Shown piece after piece: positions 49,901 to 57,067 of a stretch of DNA of 64,000 nt. The DNA lies in contig JAFXTS010000012.1 of NCBI GenBank assembly GCA_017535665.1, positions 124,001 through 188,000 on the forward strand, read 5' to 3'. How positions within the stretch are numbered: position 1 is the first letter of the stretch; each line of letters begins with the position of its first letter. A program made the position numbers and the translations under genes. Source of the stretch: Bacteroidales bacterium. GTDB taxonomy: Bacteria; Bacteroidota; Bacteroidia; Bacteroidales; WCHB1-69. The notes under the pieces are model-generated. The model ran no database searches and was not told where the DNA came from. It was given only the letters and a program-made list of their open reading frames with translations.

Positions 49901-52000
49901 CGTCAACGTCAAGGTCACCACGCTGTCGCAACCGGCAACGGTGTGGCCGTTATAGATATAGGTGTAAGTGCCAGGAGTGGTTTCGGTACCGAAGGTGGTA
50001 TCGTTCCAAGTATAGGGGAGGTCAGCGGGGCAGATGGTGAACTCTTCGTCGCCAGTGGCGGTAGGATTGACCGTCAGCGTCATGGTCACCACACTGTCGC
50101 AACCTGCAACGGTCTGCAAAGTGGTGGTTTGTGTACCGGCCTCGGTGAATTCAACGCCGTTCCAAGTGTAGGGCATCTCATTGTCGCAAACGGCCAACTC
50201 ATCGTTAACGTTGTATTCGGGGTTCACCACGAGGGTCATGTTCACGGTGCTGTCTTCACCATGTGAGCCCTGGCCAGCCAGAAGTGCGCTTGCGGTACCG
50301 GCAGCGGTGAACTCAACCTCGTTCCATGTGTAAGGCAGCTGGCTTTCGCAGATGGTCTGCTCAGCGTCGCCCGTCACATTCATGTAAACGGTAAGGTTCA
50401 AGGTGATGGTGCTGTCGCAGCCGTTAGCGTTCTCCAGCAACTGGGTGTAGGTGCCAGTGGTGGTGTATTCCGTACCGTTCAGTTCATACGGCAGGTCGTT
50501 CTCCACCACCTCAGCGTTAATCTCGCTAACGGTGTTAGTGTTGACATTCACCGTCATGTTCACCACGCTGTCGCAACCTAACACAGTCTGCAGGGTCGTG
50601 CTCTGAGTGCCGGCGGCGGTGAACTCCACACCGTTCCAAGTGAACGGGAGGGCGTTCTCGCAGATGGTAGAATCGACATCCACCTCGTAGGTCTCACCAA
50701 TGGTGAGGCGCAAGGTCACTACACTGTCGCAACCTGCTGCGGTCGTGAAGGTGTAGTGCAACGGAATCGGCATCTCCATGGCCTGACTTCCTTCGGGGAA
50801 GTTGAACGGACCGAAGTTGAACGGCAGTTCATCCTCGCAAATCGTGATGACCGTGTCGATGTTGTAGGTCTGACCGATGGTCAGGTTCACAATGTGGATG
50901 CTGTCCAAACCACCCTGTGCACCTCCGACCAAAGTATCATAATATATATTTGTTTCTGTACATATAATTTCAGTGCCATCCAACTTCTCCAGCGTGTAGC
51001 TGTCGCAAGCCGTGATGTCCTCCTCATGGATGTTCAGCGGAGGCAGCACCTCGAGCACCAAGGTGATGGTGCTGTCGCAGCCATACGCATCCGTCATGGG
51101 GATGGTGTAGGTGTTGGCCTCGGTATAGTCGGTTCCATGGAAAGGATAGACCTGACCTTCATAGATGGTAGCGTTCACCGTGTTATCGGTGTACACCGTA
51201 CAACCCGTGGTGAAATTGGCCTCCACGAAATCGGTCTGGCAATCGGATTTCACTCTGAAGGTGTAGTTAGTGTTGGGGGTGAGGTCTGTGAGATCGCAAG
51301 TCCAATTGCTACCATTCTGGGTGAAGTTGGTAACCGGCGTGCCGTTCAACTCAGCCACAAAAGAGGTAGCCATGCTGCTCCAAGTGGCCTGAGCGGAAGT
51401 GATATCCGGCGTAACCGTCAAGGTTTCAACTTCTGCACAAACTTTCTTGTACATGCAGATCGGAGCCTGCGAGGCAGAACCATAGCAGCTAAATAGCCCA
51501 GATGTATTATACTGCATGGTGTTTCGAGTATTTGTGCCTTGAGCCACAATACTGGCCGTGCCACCAGAAATAGTAATCAACCAAGAACCATTGTTATCCA
51601 AGGTGGACTTCGTCCTCAGCTGATTGCTACTTGAGGAAGAAGCATACAAGTAACCAGCGGTGCCCTGTGCTTTGAGGGCAAAGGTACCCGTTACGTTACC
51701 TGCCTCCAGCACAATAATCTCAACATCGGAAGTCAAGGTCACCTTGTCGTCCGTCTTCGTGATGGCGGCTTGTCTACGGTTGTTACTCTGCTGGTCTGTG
51801 CTCAATGCATAGTCATAACCTTGGGCAGCGATAATCACCGTGTCGCCAACGTTAAGATCTGAAGCACTCGACACAAGGCGGAAAACCTGTGCATCAACAT
51901 TACCTAAAGCCATCAACATGAGCAATGCGACGGCAATAAAACCCTTCATCTTGTCAAAGATTCGGAAATTTTTAGGCTCAAAAGTGTAAAACCTTTTCAT
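40904..52000 (-). CDS. giant T9SS-secreted repeat protein (CDST and InlB-like repeats)
   Basis: 3698 residues. The N-terminus MKRFYTFEPKNFRIFDKMKG precedes a hydrophobic signal helix (FIAVALLMLMALGNVDAQ); a start at the second Met (51949) is an alternative. A beta domain and an Fn3-like domain (to about residue 265) come first, then 12 CDST-type repeats (about 270-925) and 31 InlB-B-like repeats by my count (about 925-3515; units such as YTITATAGANGTITPAG ... NHTIDVTF). One of these is split by a lectin-like or galactose-binding-like insertion (nt about 47435-47870). An Fn3 domain (SATLNWTDMEVTSYTIRYKS) and a T9SS tail (NVQVYDLNGRIIYNG ... MYVVRVTTADAVRNYKVSI) end it. Probably a long surface stalk or adhesin. 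Confidence 0.9.
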   Translation of the reverse strand: MKRFYTFEPKNFRIFDKMKGFIAVALLMLMALGNVDAQVFRLVSSASDLNVGDTVIIAAQGYDYALSTDQQSNNRRQAAITKTDDKVTLTSDVEIIVLEAGNVTGTFALKAQGTAGYLYASSSSSNQLRTKSTLDNNGSWLITISGGTASIVAQGTNTRNTMQYNTSGLFSCYGSASQAPICMYKKVCAEVETLTVTPDITSAQATWSSMATSFVAELNGTPVTNFTQNGSNWTCDLTDLTPNTNYTFRVKSDCQTDFVEANFTTGCTVYTDNTVNATIYEGQVYPFHGTDYTEANTYTIPMTDAYGCDSTITLVLEVLPPLNIHEEDITACDSYTLEKLDGTEIICTETNIYYDTLVGGAQGGLDSIHIVNLTIGQTYNIDTVITICEDELPFNFGPFNFPEGSQAMEMPIPLHYTFTTAAGCDSVVTLRLTIGETYEVDVDSTICENALPFTWNGVEFTAAGTQSTTLQTVLGCDSVVNMTVNVNTNTVSEINAEVVENDLPYELNGTEYTTTGTYTQLLENANGCDSTITLNLTVYMNVTGDAEQTICESQLPYTWNEVEFTAAGTASALLAGQGSHGEDSTVNMTLVVNPEYNVNDELAVCDNEMPYTWNGVEFTEAGTQTTTLQTVAGCDSVVTMTLTVNPTATGDEEFTICPADLPYTWNDTTFGTETTPGTYTYIYNGHTVAGCDSVVTLTLTINANTEETVEVTVLENELPYEFNGDLYSTPGTYYTHIQNAVGCDSAITLVFDYYPNITVNVDSTICSTMLPLTWNEVEFDAAGNGTVTLTGAGSHGEDSTVNMTLNVLEAPVAEITYTICDSELPYTQNGVTFDAAGAQDVVLTAANGCDSTLTMTVVVNPTYNETEELFLCPIELPYTWNDTTFEAGTTVAGQTYTHVFNGTTVAGCDSVVELTLTMKQQSECEFEVTATAGAHGTISPAGTQTVDYHATPAYTITPDACYEIATLTVNGVAVDNPTNDFTLEPVEENTTVDVTFQLINYELTWTNIGNGDGTVNDSVEGVFATALCGDMVQGYVVKAATGSHLTKVVWNNYPIVIGGNIDEWTINIPMTVDATNINIQVEFTLDQFTVTATENDNTMGIVDPSTAIINYNESANIDIASETPGYHIEKVVCGNDTVLYGTNADTLLTYTVQYVTSDTLVEAFFAINNYNITVESYTNGTIEPAETITVEFGTDTTFTFTPDACYHVEEVLVDGVAVDPAPTSYDFVNVADNHTLAVTFAIDSFLMVATVNDASMGEVTEGIAACGSTFEYVVTAYDGYHVDHIERDGAVIATYTNQPATASCFISNVTADTQIDVFFAINEYEVTATATNGTIDPATSTVAHGGSQTFTMTPDECYELASVMVNGVDMTGDVTTTASDYVVVLNEDFAAAVGNPNSELTVGNILPGWTGTKAYPNEGMLKFGTSSLGGSITLPTLDLSTGDFHIEFDAAAYNNSSEQTTLILTVNGVETEVDGLLRGDNNMQTFSYDFTNGTANTVISFESFQDNRSRFFLDNVKITTGSPAISTLTVTPIEGPTTVEATFSQQQFEVVTSVIEGNGEITPTTTFDCGSDVEVTMTAGDGYHVNYYVVNGETTTLNTNDDTQVTIAVNSSRNDTVDVAFAINTYNITACTGTNGTLTVLNATVNHGDSAYVQVVADVANGYHIVEITDNAGGSLTLGENTDTDVMYGLGDIQQDIEVCATFAHNLYPIAVVNNNPEIGTIVPSVDSSWTWGEDVPFVITPSSECYYISEITVDGTTLTAGTDYTVTGDTYTFVNVVDEHSITVGFDTVVYQMTATIDPASSATVTTGEANCGQNWDFVMEAAEGQHLAMVFVDYVLDTVFTNQEDTYTYTVEDVHADHNVIVYTAIDEYAVNVTTIGEGVTNIDGDTTAVYNTTLDFTFAPNACNELVSFTINDVEYIDSLSSLAYTWTATEDAIMVVTYDSIRYIMAETHTGNGTVSFDSTVNCGETYTYEVQAEEGWHIESCILSDGVTDVEQMTLPTTNADNATTVDVTADKDYVLNVTFAINTYNVTLCNPLTEGTATINPAVVAHDSTVEVTVVVTAPGYHVQTIFSDESNVQTYGENADTNVTYTLTNVVSDTCIDVTFELNNYNIVASVSDPDNGEIVPEGDSAVRYGDNVTYTIRPTNDCHYISTVVVDDTTVIDVNDSVAFDYTFAAIDNNHTIVANFDIYRYEVTTSVNDATMGTITATDSVDCGSAFDYEVTPEVGYHIASVEVDGVAETIADSSTFTSSITDIHADHSIVATFEINHYLIDVTAGANGTIVSGDTVLEHGQDVTFTITPDDCYYISELIVDGEDQASMIVPEGMTYTFANVSEAHTIEANFEIYTYDMTETHTGNGTVTTADDINCGDEYTYTITADMGWHIASIEFGGNTINNTMVEPNDFNDTIITINPVRQDTMLTVVFEIDHYTVSACAAVNGTITINDPVEVDSNMSTTATIVADTLNGYHIVEVSDNRGGYVAYGNNTDVEVVYNIDNVDQDIEVCAVFALNEFHITATAGANGTIDPEGTDTIFYGETLTYTITADQPCYYISAVDVDGESVWTGYTDSISPYTYTFTAADFDQAVVEHTINAEFTMFEYNMTATAHEDTMGTVTSAVVNCGDDYTYEITANYGWHIDHVVLDGTTTNYDGQPTEDEITVTDIHEHHNLDVYFARNYYPVTAIANEHGSIVVAGTTSVEHGTGVSYEITPDHCYYISEILVNGEAQAIDNIEGETFAIASIEDTTVIEASFEIYRYFMGETHTGNGTVTTDTVDCDAAYQYTITADTGWHIESHTLGGVTYTLNHNSDVQALRNVTAATQDTTLEVIFARNNYTIDVTVNGNGTTTPGDTTVEYEATVDYTITADFGHHIASVTVDGVAENVPANADTYDYTFTNIDANHTLNVVFEPNVYVINATAEDHGTILLEGDNEVVFGGSVTFSITADPCYNISAILVDGEADTNFVAGVPTAEYTMSNIDSNHTVVAQFETTTYEVTVNVTGNGTADPTSGTYNCGDTVAFTFTPDNDGVEVESVVVNGNNIGSVTSYVINGISADYTIDVTFADITYTLTSVAYNNGTIDPVGDTVVAYNGSMTYTLTPDECQTVSELLVNGVSYLDSANFDGTTLTLDNIQRDMTIQAYFQVMTYTVEATQADGGVITETGVYNCGTDVTYNIVANDCYTLTTITVDGEDITCELTDTVIVFNAIDTNHTITATFTMNTYTITANVNDDAAGTITPTDTFNCGETPVYEITPNEGYYIVSVMVDSVEQGAIDSYTFSALHADHTIDATFAKYTYTVSAYGAAGVEITPEGDTTVEYGESVSYTLTADDCYEIVSVMLDGEDLGAVTTVDVDSITANHVITVESAIKTYTITATATEGGNISPVGEVIVNCGASQFFSITPAEGYVIESVEVDGADQGAISSYLFDSVTADATIHVIFSAIADSTYTITATAGANGTITPAGDVTVNYGASQTFVIVADEYYTIGEVLIDSVPLANPVASYTFVNVTANHTIDVTFVPAECPVPTYAWTTDITDNSATLNWTDMEVTSYTIRYKSAEDTVYTEVTGITETSYELSGLDDNMVYVWNVKSVCIADTAESSWSSQQQFRTEGTLPDTTGVANYSLDNVKVYSYGNDIYVVNNSNVIINNVQVYDLNGRIIYNGKAQDNPTVINVNAANGMYVVRVTTADAVRNYKVSISQR
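41460..49235 (-). repeat. 31 InlB-B-like repeats (about 70-85 residues each)
   Basis: The diverged unit begins Y-x-V/I-x-A-T-x-x-x-x-G-T-I-x-P and contains a YHI-type strand followed by V-x-V-D-G or similar, ending in NHTIxVTF. Several copies cluster as subtypes, such as ETHTGNGTV with Asn-Cys-Gly, suggesting block duplication. Confidence 0.85.
49240..51215 (-). repeat. 12 CDST-type repeats in the giant protein
   Basis: Units read ICxxxLPYTWNxxxFxxAGT and then GCDSVVTMTLTV. Copies 6 and 10 instead have GSHGEDSTVNMTL in place of the GCDS motif, so they lack the second Cys. Confidence 0.8.
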
Positions 52001-52287
52001 AAAATTGGATTTTAATTTGTTATTGTTTCTTTTCTTTATTTTCTATCTTGTTTATTTTCAATAAGTTTAGAGTGGACAATTGCCGTTTATCAACAACTTT
52101 TCCACAATGATATAAAATCTGACAAAAATAAGAATATTTTTCGGAATAGCACCACTTTTCAAAGGATTTTCGCATTTTTTTTTAACAGGCCAATGTGAAA
52201 GAAGTTGCACCCTTTTGAAATGCGGAAAAAACAGGAACGAAAATGATTTTTTTTGGTGAAAATTCGGCCCGCAAAAGCCGTCTTTCT

Positions 52288-53412
52288 CTATCGGCGGGAC
52301 GGCTGCACCACCAACTTCAACGTCTCCACTGTGCGGTCAGTGGTCACCCGCACAAAGTAACAGCCAGCCGACAAGCCCGACACATCCAGCCGGCACTTGC
52401 GGTCACCCTCTACTTTTATCTCCATCAACACTTTACCAGAAAAGTCCAACACTTCTACTTGGCTGATATCTAGATAATTGCTTTCAACCCAACAACTCTC
52501 CCCCGCCGGATTGGGATAAGCCTGACACTCTTGATATTGCGCCAGATGATACTGGTCGATCTCCACATCCGACCAATCCACACAGGTGGGATACCACGGC
52601 TCGTTTTGCCGCACCCCAAACAGGTAGTCCACCAGCTCGGGACAATCGATAAAAGGATTCCGATTGTGCTGGTAAGTATTGTAAATCACTTGGTTGCGGT
52701 TAATCTCCTTCTCACTTACGGGGTCAGCGTTGTGCCATTCCACCAACATATTTTTAGCCCAACCCACCAACTGCGATCCGCTGAACATCGACTCAGAATC
52801 CTGTCCCAAATCTTTGTTCATATAACACACGGTCATATAAAAATAACTACGCGCCAAGTCGCCCTTGTAAGCATCAATCGGCTCGAACACTGTACCTGAA
52901 CAGCCTGGATAACTGCACGGTCCCAACTTGGAACCGTTGGTGCTGGTCCACGTGGGCGCATTCACCTCACCGTATGCATGGTTAGAACGCTTGTTGTTCA
53001 CCCAACCATCAGTGGGATAGAGGTGAAAAAGGTCGGTTTTCATAGGAAGGGCTTCTCCGAACCAGCTCTGTGGAACGGTATGTTCTCGGTTGTAGCAATT
53101 CCCCTCCTGCGTGTAGTTGCCGCACTGGTTAGTACCAAAAGTGTAATAATAGGCCGCCGTGCCACCCGGCTGGTCGGAATAGATGTCCCACACCTTTCCC
53201 GACGGCATCTTGTCGGTCTGATAATAGGCTCCCCACAAATCCCCATAGTCTAACTGGGTATGGGTTTTGATAATGTTGAACAACGCCGTACGCAGCTCCT
53301 CGCCGCTCTTTCCCACCGCCGCATTATAGTAGCCATCAGGCACTTGCGCCCATGCACATCCCATCCACAAAACAGCGACCAAAAGCAACAAAGATCTGCG
53401 CACTCTCATCAT
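52288..53412 (-). CDS. secreted endonuclease I family nuclease with T9SS tail
   Basis: 374 residues with a signal peptide (RRSLLLLVAVLWMGCAWAQ). The endonuclease I fold shows the beta-beta-alpha-metal motif NREHTVPQSWF, then DLFHLYPTDGWVNNKRSNHA and NRNPFIDCPELVDYLFG. The T9SS tail starts AYPNPAGESCWVES and ends GCYFVRVTTDRTVETLKLVV. It should degrade extracellular DNA for nutrients or for biofilm turnover. Its ATG overlaps the folP stop (TAATG), so it is co-translated with a folate gene, an odd pairing. A 287-bp AT-rich gap separates its end from the giant gene start. Confidence 0.93.
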   Translation of the reverse strand: MMRVRRSLLLLVAVLWMGCAWAQVPDGYYNAAVGKSGEELRTALFNIIKTHTQLDYGDLWGAYYQTDKMPSGKVWDIYSDQPGGTAAYYYTFGTNQCGNYTQEGNCYNREHTVPQSWFGEALPMKTDLFHLYPTDGWVNNKRSNHAYGEVNAPTWTSTNGSKLGPCSYPGCSGTVFEPIDAYKGDLARSYFYMTVCYMNKDLGQDSESMFSGSQLVGWAKNMLVEWHNADPVSEKEINRNQVIYNTYQHNRNPFIDCPELVDYLFGVRQNEPWYPTCVDWSDVEIDQYHLAQYQECQAYPNPAGESCWVESNYLDISQVEVLDFSGKVLMEIKVEGDRKCRLDVSGLSAGCYFVRVTTDRTVETLKLVVQPSRR

Positions 53413-54260
53413 TATTTACAATTTGACATTTGATACATATTGAAAACCTTCACAGCTTCCACCGCCTCCCGCACATCGTGTACCCGCAGGATGGAAGCGC
53501 CCTGCTGCAAAGCCAACGTGTTCAGCACCACCGTGCCCGTAAGCGCCTCATCGGGAGAGGTTTCCAACAATTTATAAATCATTGATTTTCTTGAAATTCC
53601 TACCAAAATTGGACACTCAAAAATCTGAAAGGCGGAGAGATTTTTCATCAGAAAATAATTCTGCTCTAAGGTTTTGCCAAAACCGAAACCGGGATCCAAA
53701 ATCAGGTCCACACAACCCGCCTCCTTAAAGATGGCCAACTGGCGGGCAAAAAACTGCATCATGGTGAGCAGCATATCCTCGCCAAGCGGCTGCTGCTGCA
53801 TCTTGTCGGGCTTGGCAGTGGTGTGCATCAGCACGTAGGGCACCTGCAAGCGTCCCACCACCTCCGCCATCCGCTCGTCGAACGTGCCGCCCGACACATC
53901 GTTGATGATGGCGGCACCCGCCTCCACAGAACGCTGCGCGATGTCAGCACGCCACGTATCCACCGACACTACTGCATCGGGGAAGTACTTGGCTATCAAC
54001 GCTAAAGGTTTCTCCAATCGTTGCCACTCCTCCTCCACCGAAATATCGGCAGCACCGGGCTTGGTAGAGACCGCCCCCACATCGATGATGTCGGCACCCT
54101 CGCTCAGAATCTGCTCGGCCCGCCGCAACACAGCATCATCATTCGTGTACCGGCCACCATCGTAGAAGGAGTCGTCGGTAACATTCAAAATCCCCATCAC
54201 CAGTGCAGGCGATGGGGATAATAAACGTGATTTTACTTTTATACTATTGTGCGCCAACAT
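53412..54260 (-). CDS. folP: dihydropteroate synthase
   Basis: 282 residues from ATG 54260; a frame extension of 10 codons upstream adds nothing typical. The TIM-barrel signatures are VMGILNVTDDSFYDGG, DVGAVSTKPGA, SVDTWRADIA, INDVSGG, DPGFGFGKT and VGISRKS with the pterin-site Lys/Arg. It condenses 6-hydroxymethyl-dihydropterin pyrophosphate with p-aminobenzoate in folate synthesis, the sulfonamide target. The start overlaps the end of the C69 dipeptidase gene by 17 bp and its stop overlaps the nuclease start, so all three are coupled. Confidence 0.96.
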   Translation of the reverse strand: MLAHNSIKVKSRLLSPSPALVMGILNVTDDSFYDGGRYTNDDAVLRRAEQILSEGADIIDVGAVSTKPGAADISVEEEWQRLEKPLALIAKYFPDAVVSVDTWRADIAQRSVEAGAAIINDVSGGTFDERMAEVVGRLQVPYVLMHTTAKPDKMQQQPLGEDMLLTMMQFFARQLAIFKEAGCVDLILDPGFGFGKTLEQNYFLMKNLSAFQIFECPILVGISRKSMIYKLLETSPDEALTGTVVLNTLALQQGASILRVHDVREAVEAVKVFNMYQMSNCK

Positions 54261-55992
54261 TTTTGATATTATTTCCGCAATCGTCCACAATCATCTTATA
54301 CCACTTCTCGGGATATTCGGGATGTTCGGGGCTTTCGCACTGCGGGATAGCGGTGTTGGTTTTGAGGAACTTGCCGTTGGTCTCTTTCTTCACATTACCA
54401 TCGTTGTACTTGACCAACAGATAGATATAAAGCTGATCCCATGCCTCACAGACCTTGCGGGCAGCATTCTGCGAATACTTCGTCAACTCGGCCTGCGCCT
54501 GCGCCGGATTGTTCTGGTACAACTTTTCAAATTTATCGCCCATTGCCTTGATTTCCGATACAAAGCCTGATTCTAAAGAATTTTGAAGTTCTTTCACATG
54601 CACGATCATATCGCTGTAGCGAGTATAAACAAGCTGGCTCACTTTGGTAAAACGCCAGTAAGCAGCAGTGGGAGAGTAATCGACCATGGAACCATTGCCT
54701 TCCTTGAGCTCGTCCGGCACGCTGGAGATGCCGCAGAACATAGGCATGTAGCAGGAAGAGGCGGCATCATCAACGCCGAACCAGAGGATTCCACCGAAGC
54801 CGTCGGGCATGTTGGGACGGCACTGTGCCACGAAGGAAAAACCGGTCTGCTGGGTAGCGGTGGCACGCTCGTGGATATAGGCCTTGCCCTGATACTCCCA
54901 CGTCATCGGACGCCAGCGGTAGGGACAAGCGTAGGGACCTGCACCGAGGTCTTTGGTCATATCCATAGAAGAACCTTCATAGTGGTCGCGCATCAGCTGC
55001 ATCACATCTTGCACCTCCAATTTCTTGTCGGGTTTGATCCAGAGGGGGAAGCGGTTATTGAGGTTATCGCCACGCGCATAATCCTCATACTGAGCCATTT
55101 GACCAGGACTACAACGATAGAAAGCCATCCACACACGAGCCTCACAGAAGCGGGCAGCCTCGAAGTCAACGGGCGCGTAGGCATCGCAGAAACTGAACTG
55201 ATCGTCGGCGCCATCTTTCGGATAGTAACCTTTCAGTTTGGCGAAAGAGATGACATCGTGGGCATACACCGTGTTGATGTCGGGCAGGAAAATCTTATCG
55301 ATTTCTTTGTTGGTGATAGAAGTCTTGCCGTCGCGGAGCGGGAAGGTGGTGATACGGGCCTGGTTGGCATGGCCGGAGATGTAGCCGTCGGGAATGCGAC
55401 GGGCCACCCACACAGCACCGTTCGACCAGCCCTTCACGGTCTTGCCTTTGGCATCCTTCATCTCCTCGCCCTTTCCGATGAGCTCGAAAATCCAAGCCTC
55501 GTTGGGGTCGGCGATGGAGAAAGACTCGCCCTCACTGCAATAGCCGTAAGCATCCAACAAACCGCTGATGACCTTGATGGCCTCGCGGGCGGTCTTGGCA
55601 CGCTGAAGGGTGATGTAAATCAATGAACCGTAGTCAATTAAGCCGGGAGTTTTCCACAACTCGGAACGACCGCCATAGGTGGTTTCCCCGATGACGAGCT
55701 GATGTTCGTTCATGTTGCCGATGACGGAATAGGTATGGGCCACTTCCGGAATCTGGCCGAGGCGTTTGCCGGAGTCCCATTCGATGACCTCGCGGAACGA
55801 GCCAGCGGGATGGTCGGCGGCGGGCTGGAAATAGAGTTCGCCATAAAGGGTGTGCGAGTCGGCGGCGTAAGTCACCATACAGCTACCAGTGCTACTTGCT
55901 CCTTTGGTGATGATAAAATTAGTGCAAGCATACAGCCGAGGCGACAGCATAATGCAGCACACGAGTATTACTGTGAGAAATACTTTTTTCAT
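54244..55992 (-). CDS. exported C69-family dipeptidase
   Basis: 582 residues. The signal peptide MKKVFLTVILVCCIMLSPRL ends so that cleavage after LYA exposes Cys23 in CTNFIITKGAS, the N-terminal nucleophile of the C69 (formerly U34) Ntn-hydrolases. EGESFSIADPNEAWIFEL and WVARRIPDGYISGHANQARI are further family blocks. The family cleaves dipeptides and is common in protein-fermenting Bacteroidota and lactobacilli. It is first in the minus-strand operon with folP and the nuclease. Confidence 0.93.
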   Translation of the reverse strand: MKKVFLTVILVCCIMLSPRLYACTNFIITKGASSTGSCMVTYAADSHTLYGELYFQPAADHPAGSFREVIEWDSGKRLGQIPEVAHTYSVIGNMNEHQLVIGETTYGGRSELWKTPGLIDYGSLIYITLQRAKTAREAIKVISGLLDAYGYCSEGESFSIADPNEAWIFELIGKGEEMKDAKGKTVKGWSNGAVWVARRIPDGYISGHANQARITTFPLRDGKTSITNKEIDKIFLPDINTVYAHDVISFAKLKGYYPKDGADDQFSFCDAYAPVDFEAARFCEARVWMAFYRCSPGQMAQYEDYARGDNLNNRFPLWIKPDKKLEVQDVMQLMRDHYEGSSMDMTKDLGAGPYACPYRWRPMTWEYQGKAYIHERATATQQTGFSFVAQCRPNMPDGFGGILWFGVDDAASSCYMPMFCGISSVPDELKEGNGSMVDYSPTAAYWRFTKVSQLVYTRYSDMIVHVKELQNSLESGFVSEIKAMGDKFEKLYQNNPAQAQAELTKYSQNAARKVCEAWDQLYIYLLVKYNDGNVKKETNGKFLKTNTAIPQCESPEHPEYPEKWYKMIVDDCGNNIKNVGAQ

Positions 55993-56016
55993 AATTTATT
56001 GATAATTAAATAGATA

Positions 56017-56862
56017 TTAGGCAATGGGTGAATGCATCACATTGGGAATGACCAGCAGCGGCATGGGAGCCTGGTTCATCAGCTGGCGGGTCGTGCTGCC
56101 CAGCCAGAAGGAGGTAATATCGTCCTCATCCTCACGCATGATGACAATCATGTTCACGTCTTCTTTCTTAGCCCAATCCACAACGGCGGTCGGCACATCG
56201 CCATTCACCTCGAGGGTGGCGGCATCGTAGCGCACATTGGCCACATCGCACATGCCAGCGGCATGGTTCAACTGCACACCAATCGTATGCCTTTCGTCAG
56301 GATACTTCGGATCGCACAAGCCTAACAGGGAAATCTTGGCGGAGAAGAGGGTGGCGAAATGGGCGGCCGGTTTAATCTTTTGGAGCGTCTCGAAACTCAT
56401 GTCGATAGGCACCAAAATCTTGGTGAGGTCGCGTTTCACGTTAACCTGATGGCCGATGATGAGCACCGGAACTTTGGTCACACCCACCACCTTCATGGTG
56501 TTGCTACCTATAAACATCTCTTCGAAACCGGAAGCACCGTGCGAGCCGACCACCAGAATGCCTTCGGGCAGGTTGGCAGCATACTGGGTGAGTTTCACGT
56601 AGGCCTTGCCTTCCAAAATCACAGGCTGAATTTGAGCCTTGGGAGCCTCAGCGCGAGCCCATTTCACCATCTCATTGAGTTTTTCATTGGCCTTATGCAT
56701 CATCTCCTCCTCATTGGAGACATCCAATTTGGTGGAAGCAGTAGGGGTTTTCACCCACACCACATGAACGATGGCATTCGATTTCAAAGCAAGGGCGACT
56801 GCGTGACGCAGCGCATTTTCTGAATTTTGGGAAAAGTCAATTCCCACTACGATGTTCTTCAT
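56017..56862 (-). CDS. universal stress protein, tandem-domain
   Basis: 281 residues from ATG 56862; the frame is open upstream but a promoter lies within it. There are two UspA domains. The first (about 1-145) starts MKNIVVGIDFSQNSENALRH and has the ATP-site motif GSHGASGFEEMFIGSNT (GxxGxxG-9x-GS/T). In the second (about 150-280) the motif is degenerate: REDEDDITSFWLGSTTRQLM keeps only the end. Usp proteins bind ATP or act in stress survival. It is 25 bp upstream of the C69 operon and divergent from pepT. Confidence 0.92.
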   Translation of the reverse strand: MKNIVVGIDFSQNSENALRHAVALALKSNAIVHVVWVKTPTASTKLDVSNEEEMMHKANEKLNEMVKWARAEAPKAQIQPVILEGKAYVKLTQYAANLPEGILVVGSHGASGFEEMFIGSNTMKVVGVTKVPVLIIGHQVNVKRDLTKILVPIDMSFETLQKIKPAAHFATLFSAKISLLGLCDPKYPDERHTIGVQLNHAAGMCDVANVRYDAATLEVNGDVPTAVVDWAKKEDVNMIVIMREDEDDITSFWLGSTTRQLMNQAPMPLLVIPNVMHSPIA

Positions 56863-56898
56863 AATATTTGTATTTAAATTTGTCCAATTTTTCGCTTG

Positions 56899-56929
56899 CA
56901 AATATACAATATTTCGATGAACTCCACAA
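56899..56929 (-). promoter_or_regulatory. promoter of the universal stress protein gene
   Basis: On the minus strand TTG, a 20-bp spacer and TATATTTG followed by CAAGC fit the Bacteroidetes consensus. The leader to ATG 56862 is about 30 nt. Confidence 0.7.
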
Positions 56930-56987
56930 GTTTTGGAAAATTTTTCAAAAAAGATGTTGAGCGACCTAAAATTCAAGAAAATAATCC

Positions 56988-56995
56988 TATCTTTG
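56988..56995 (+). promoter_or_regulatory. -7 box of pepT
   Basis: TATCTTTG followed by CAC lies 73 bp before the pepT ATG at 57068, with a roughly 65-nt leader. It excludes the in-frame ATG at 56933. Confidence 0.6.
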
Positions 56996-57067
56996 CACTC
57001 GCTTGCTAAAGAGATAAAATATTGGCAATTTTTATTAGTAATTTATAATAAAACAAATAGTTACATA

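Noticed and set aside
52001..52287. A possible small gene in the gap before the giant protein
   Set aside because: Only AT-rich leader-like sequence and frames ending quickly; no start with a plausible peptide. Probably promoter and leader of the giant gene, though no clean TAnnTTTG/TTTG pair was identified.
56863..57067. N-terminal extensions of the stress protein and pepT, which would overlap each other
   Set aside because: Both contain the opposing promoters, and the known family N-termini begin at ATG 56862 and ATG 57068.
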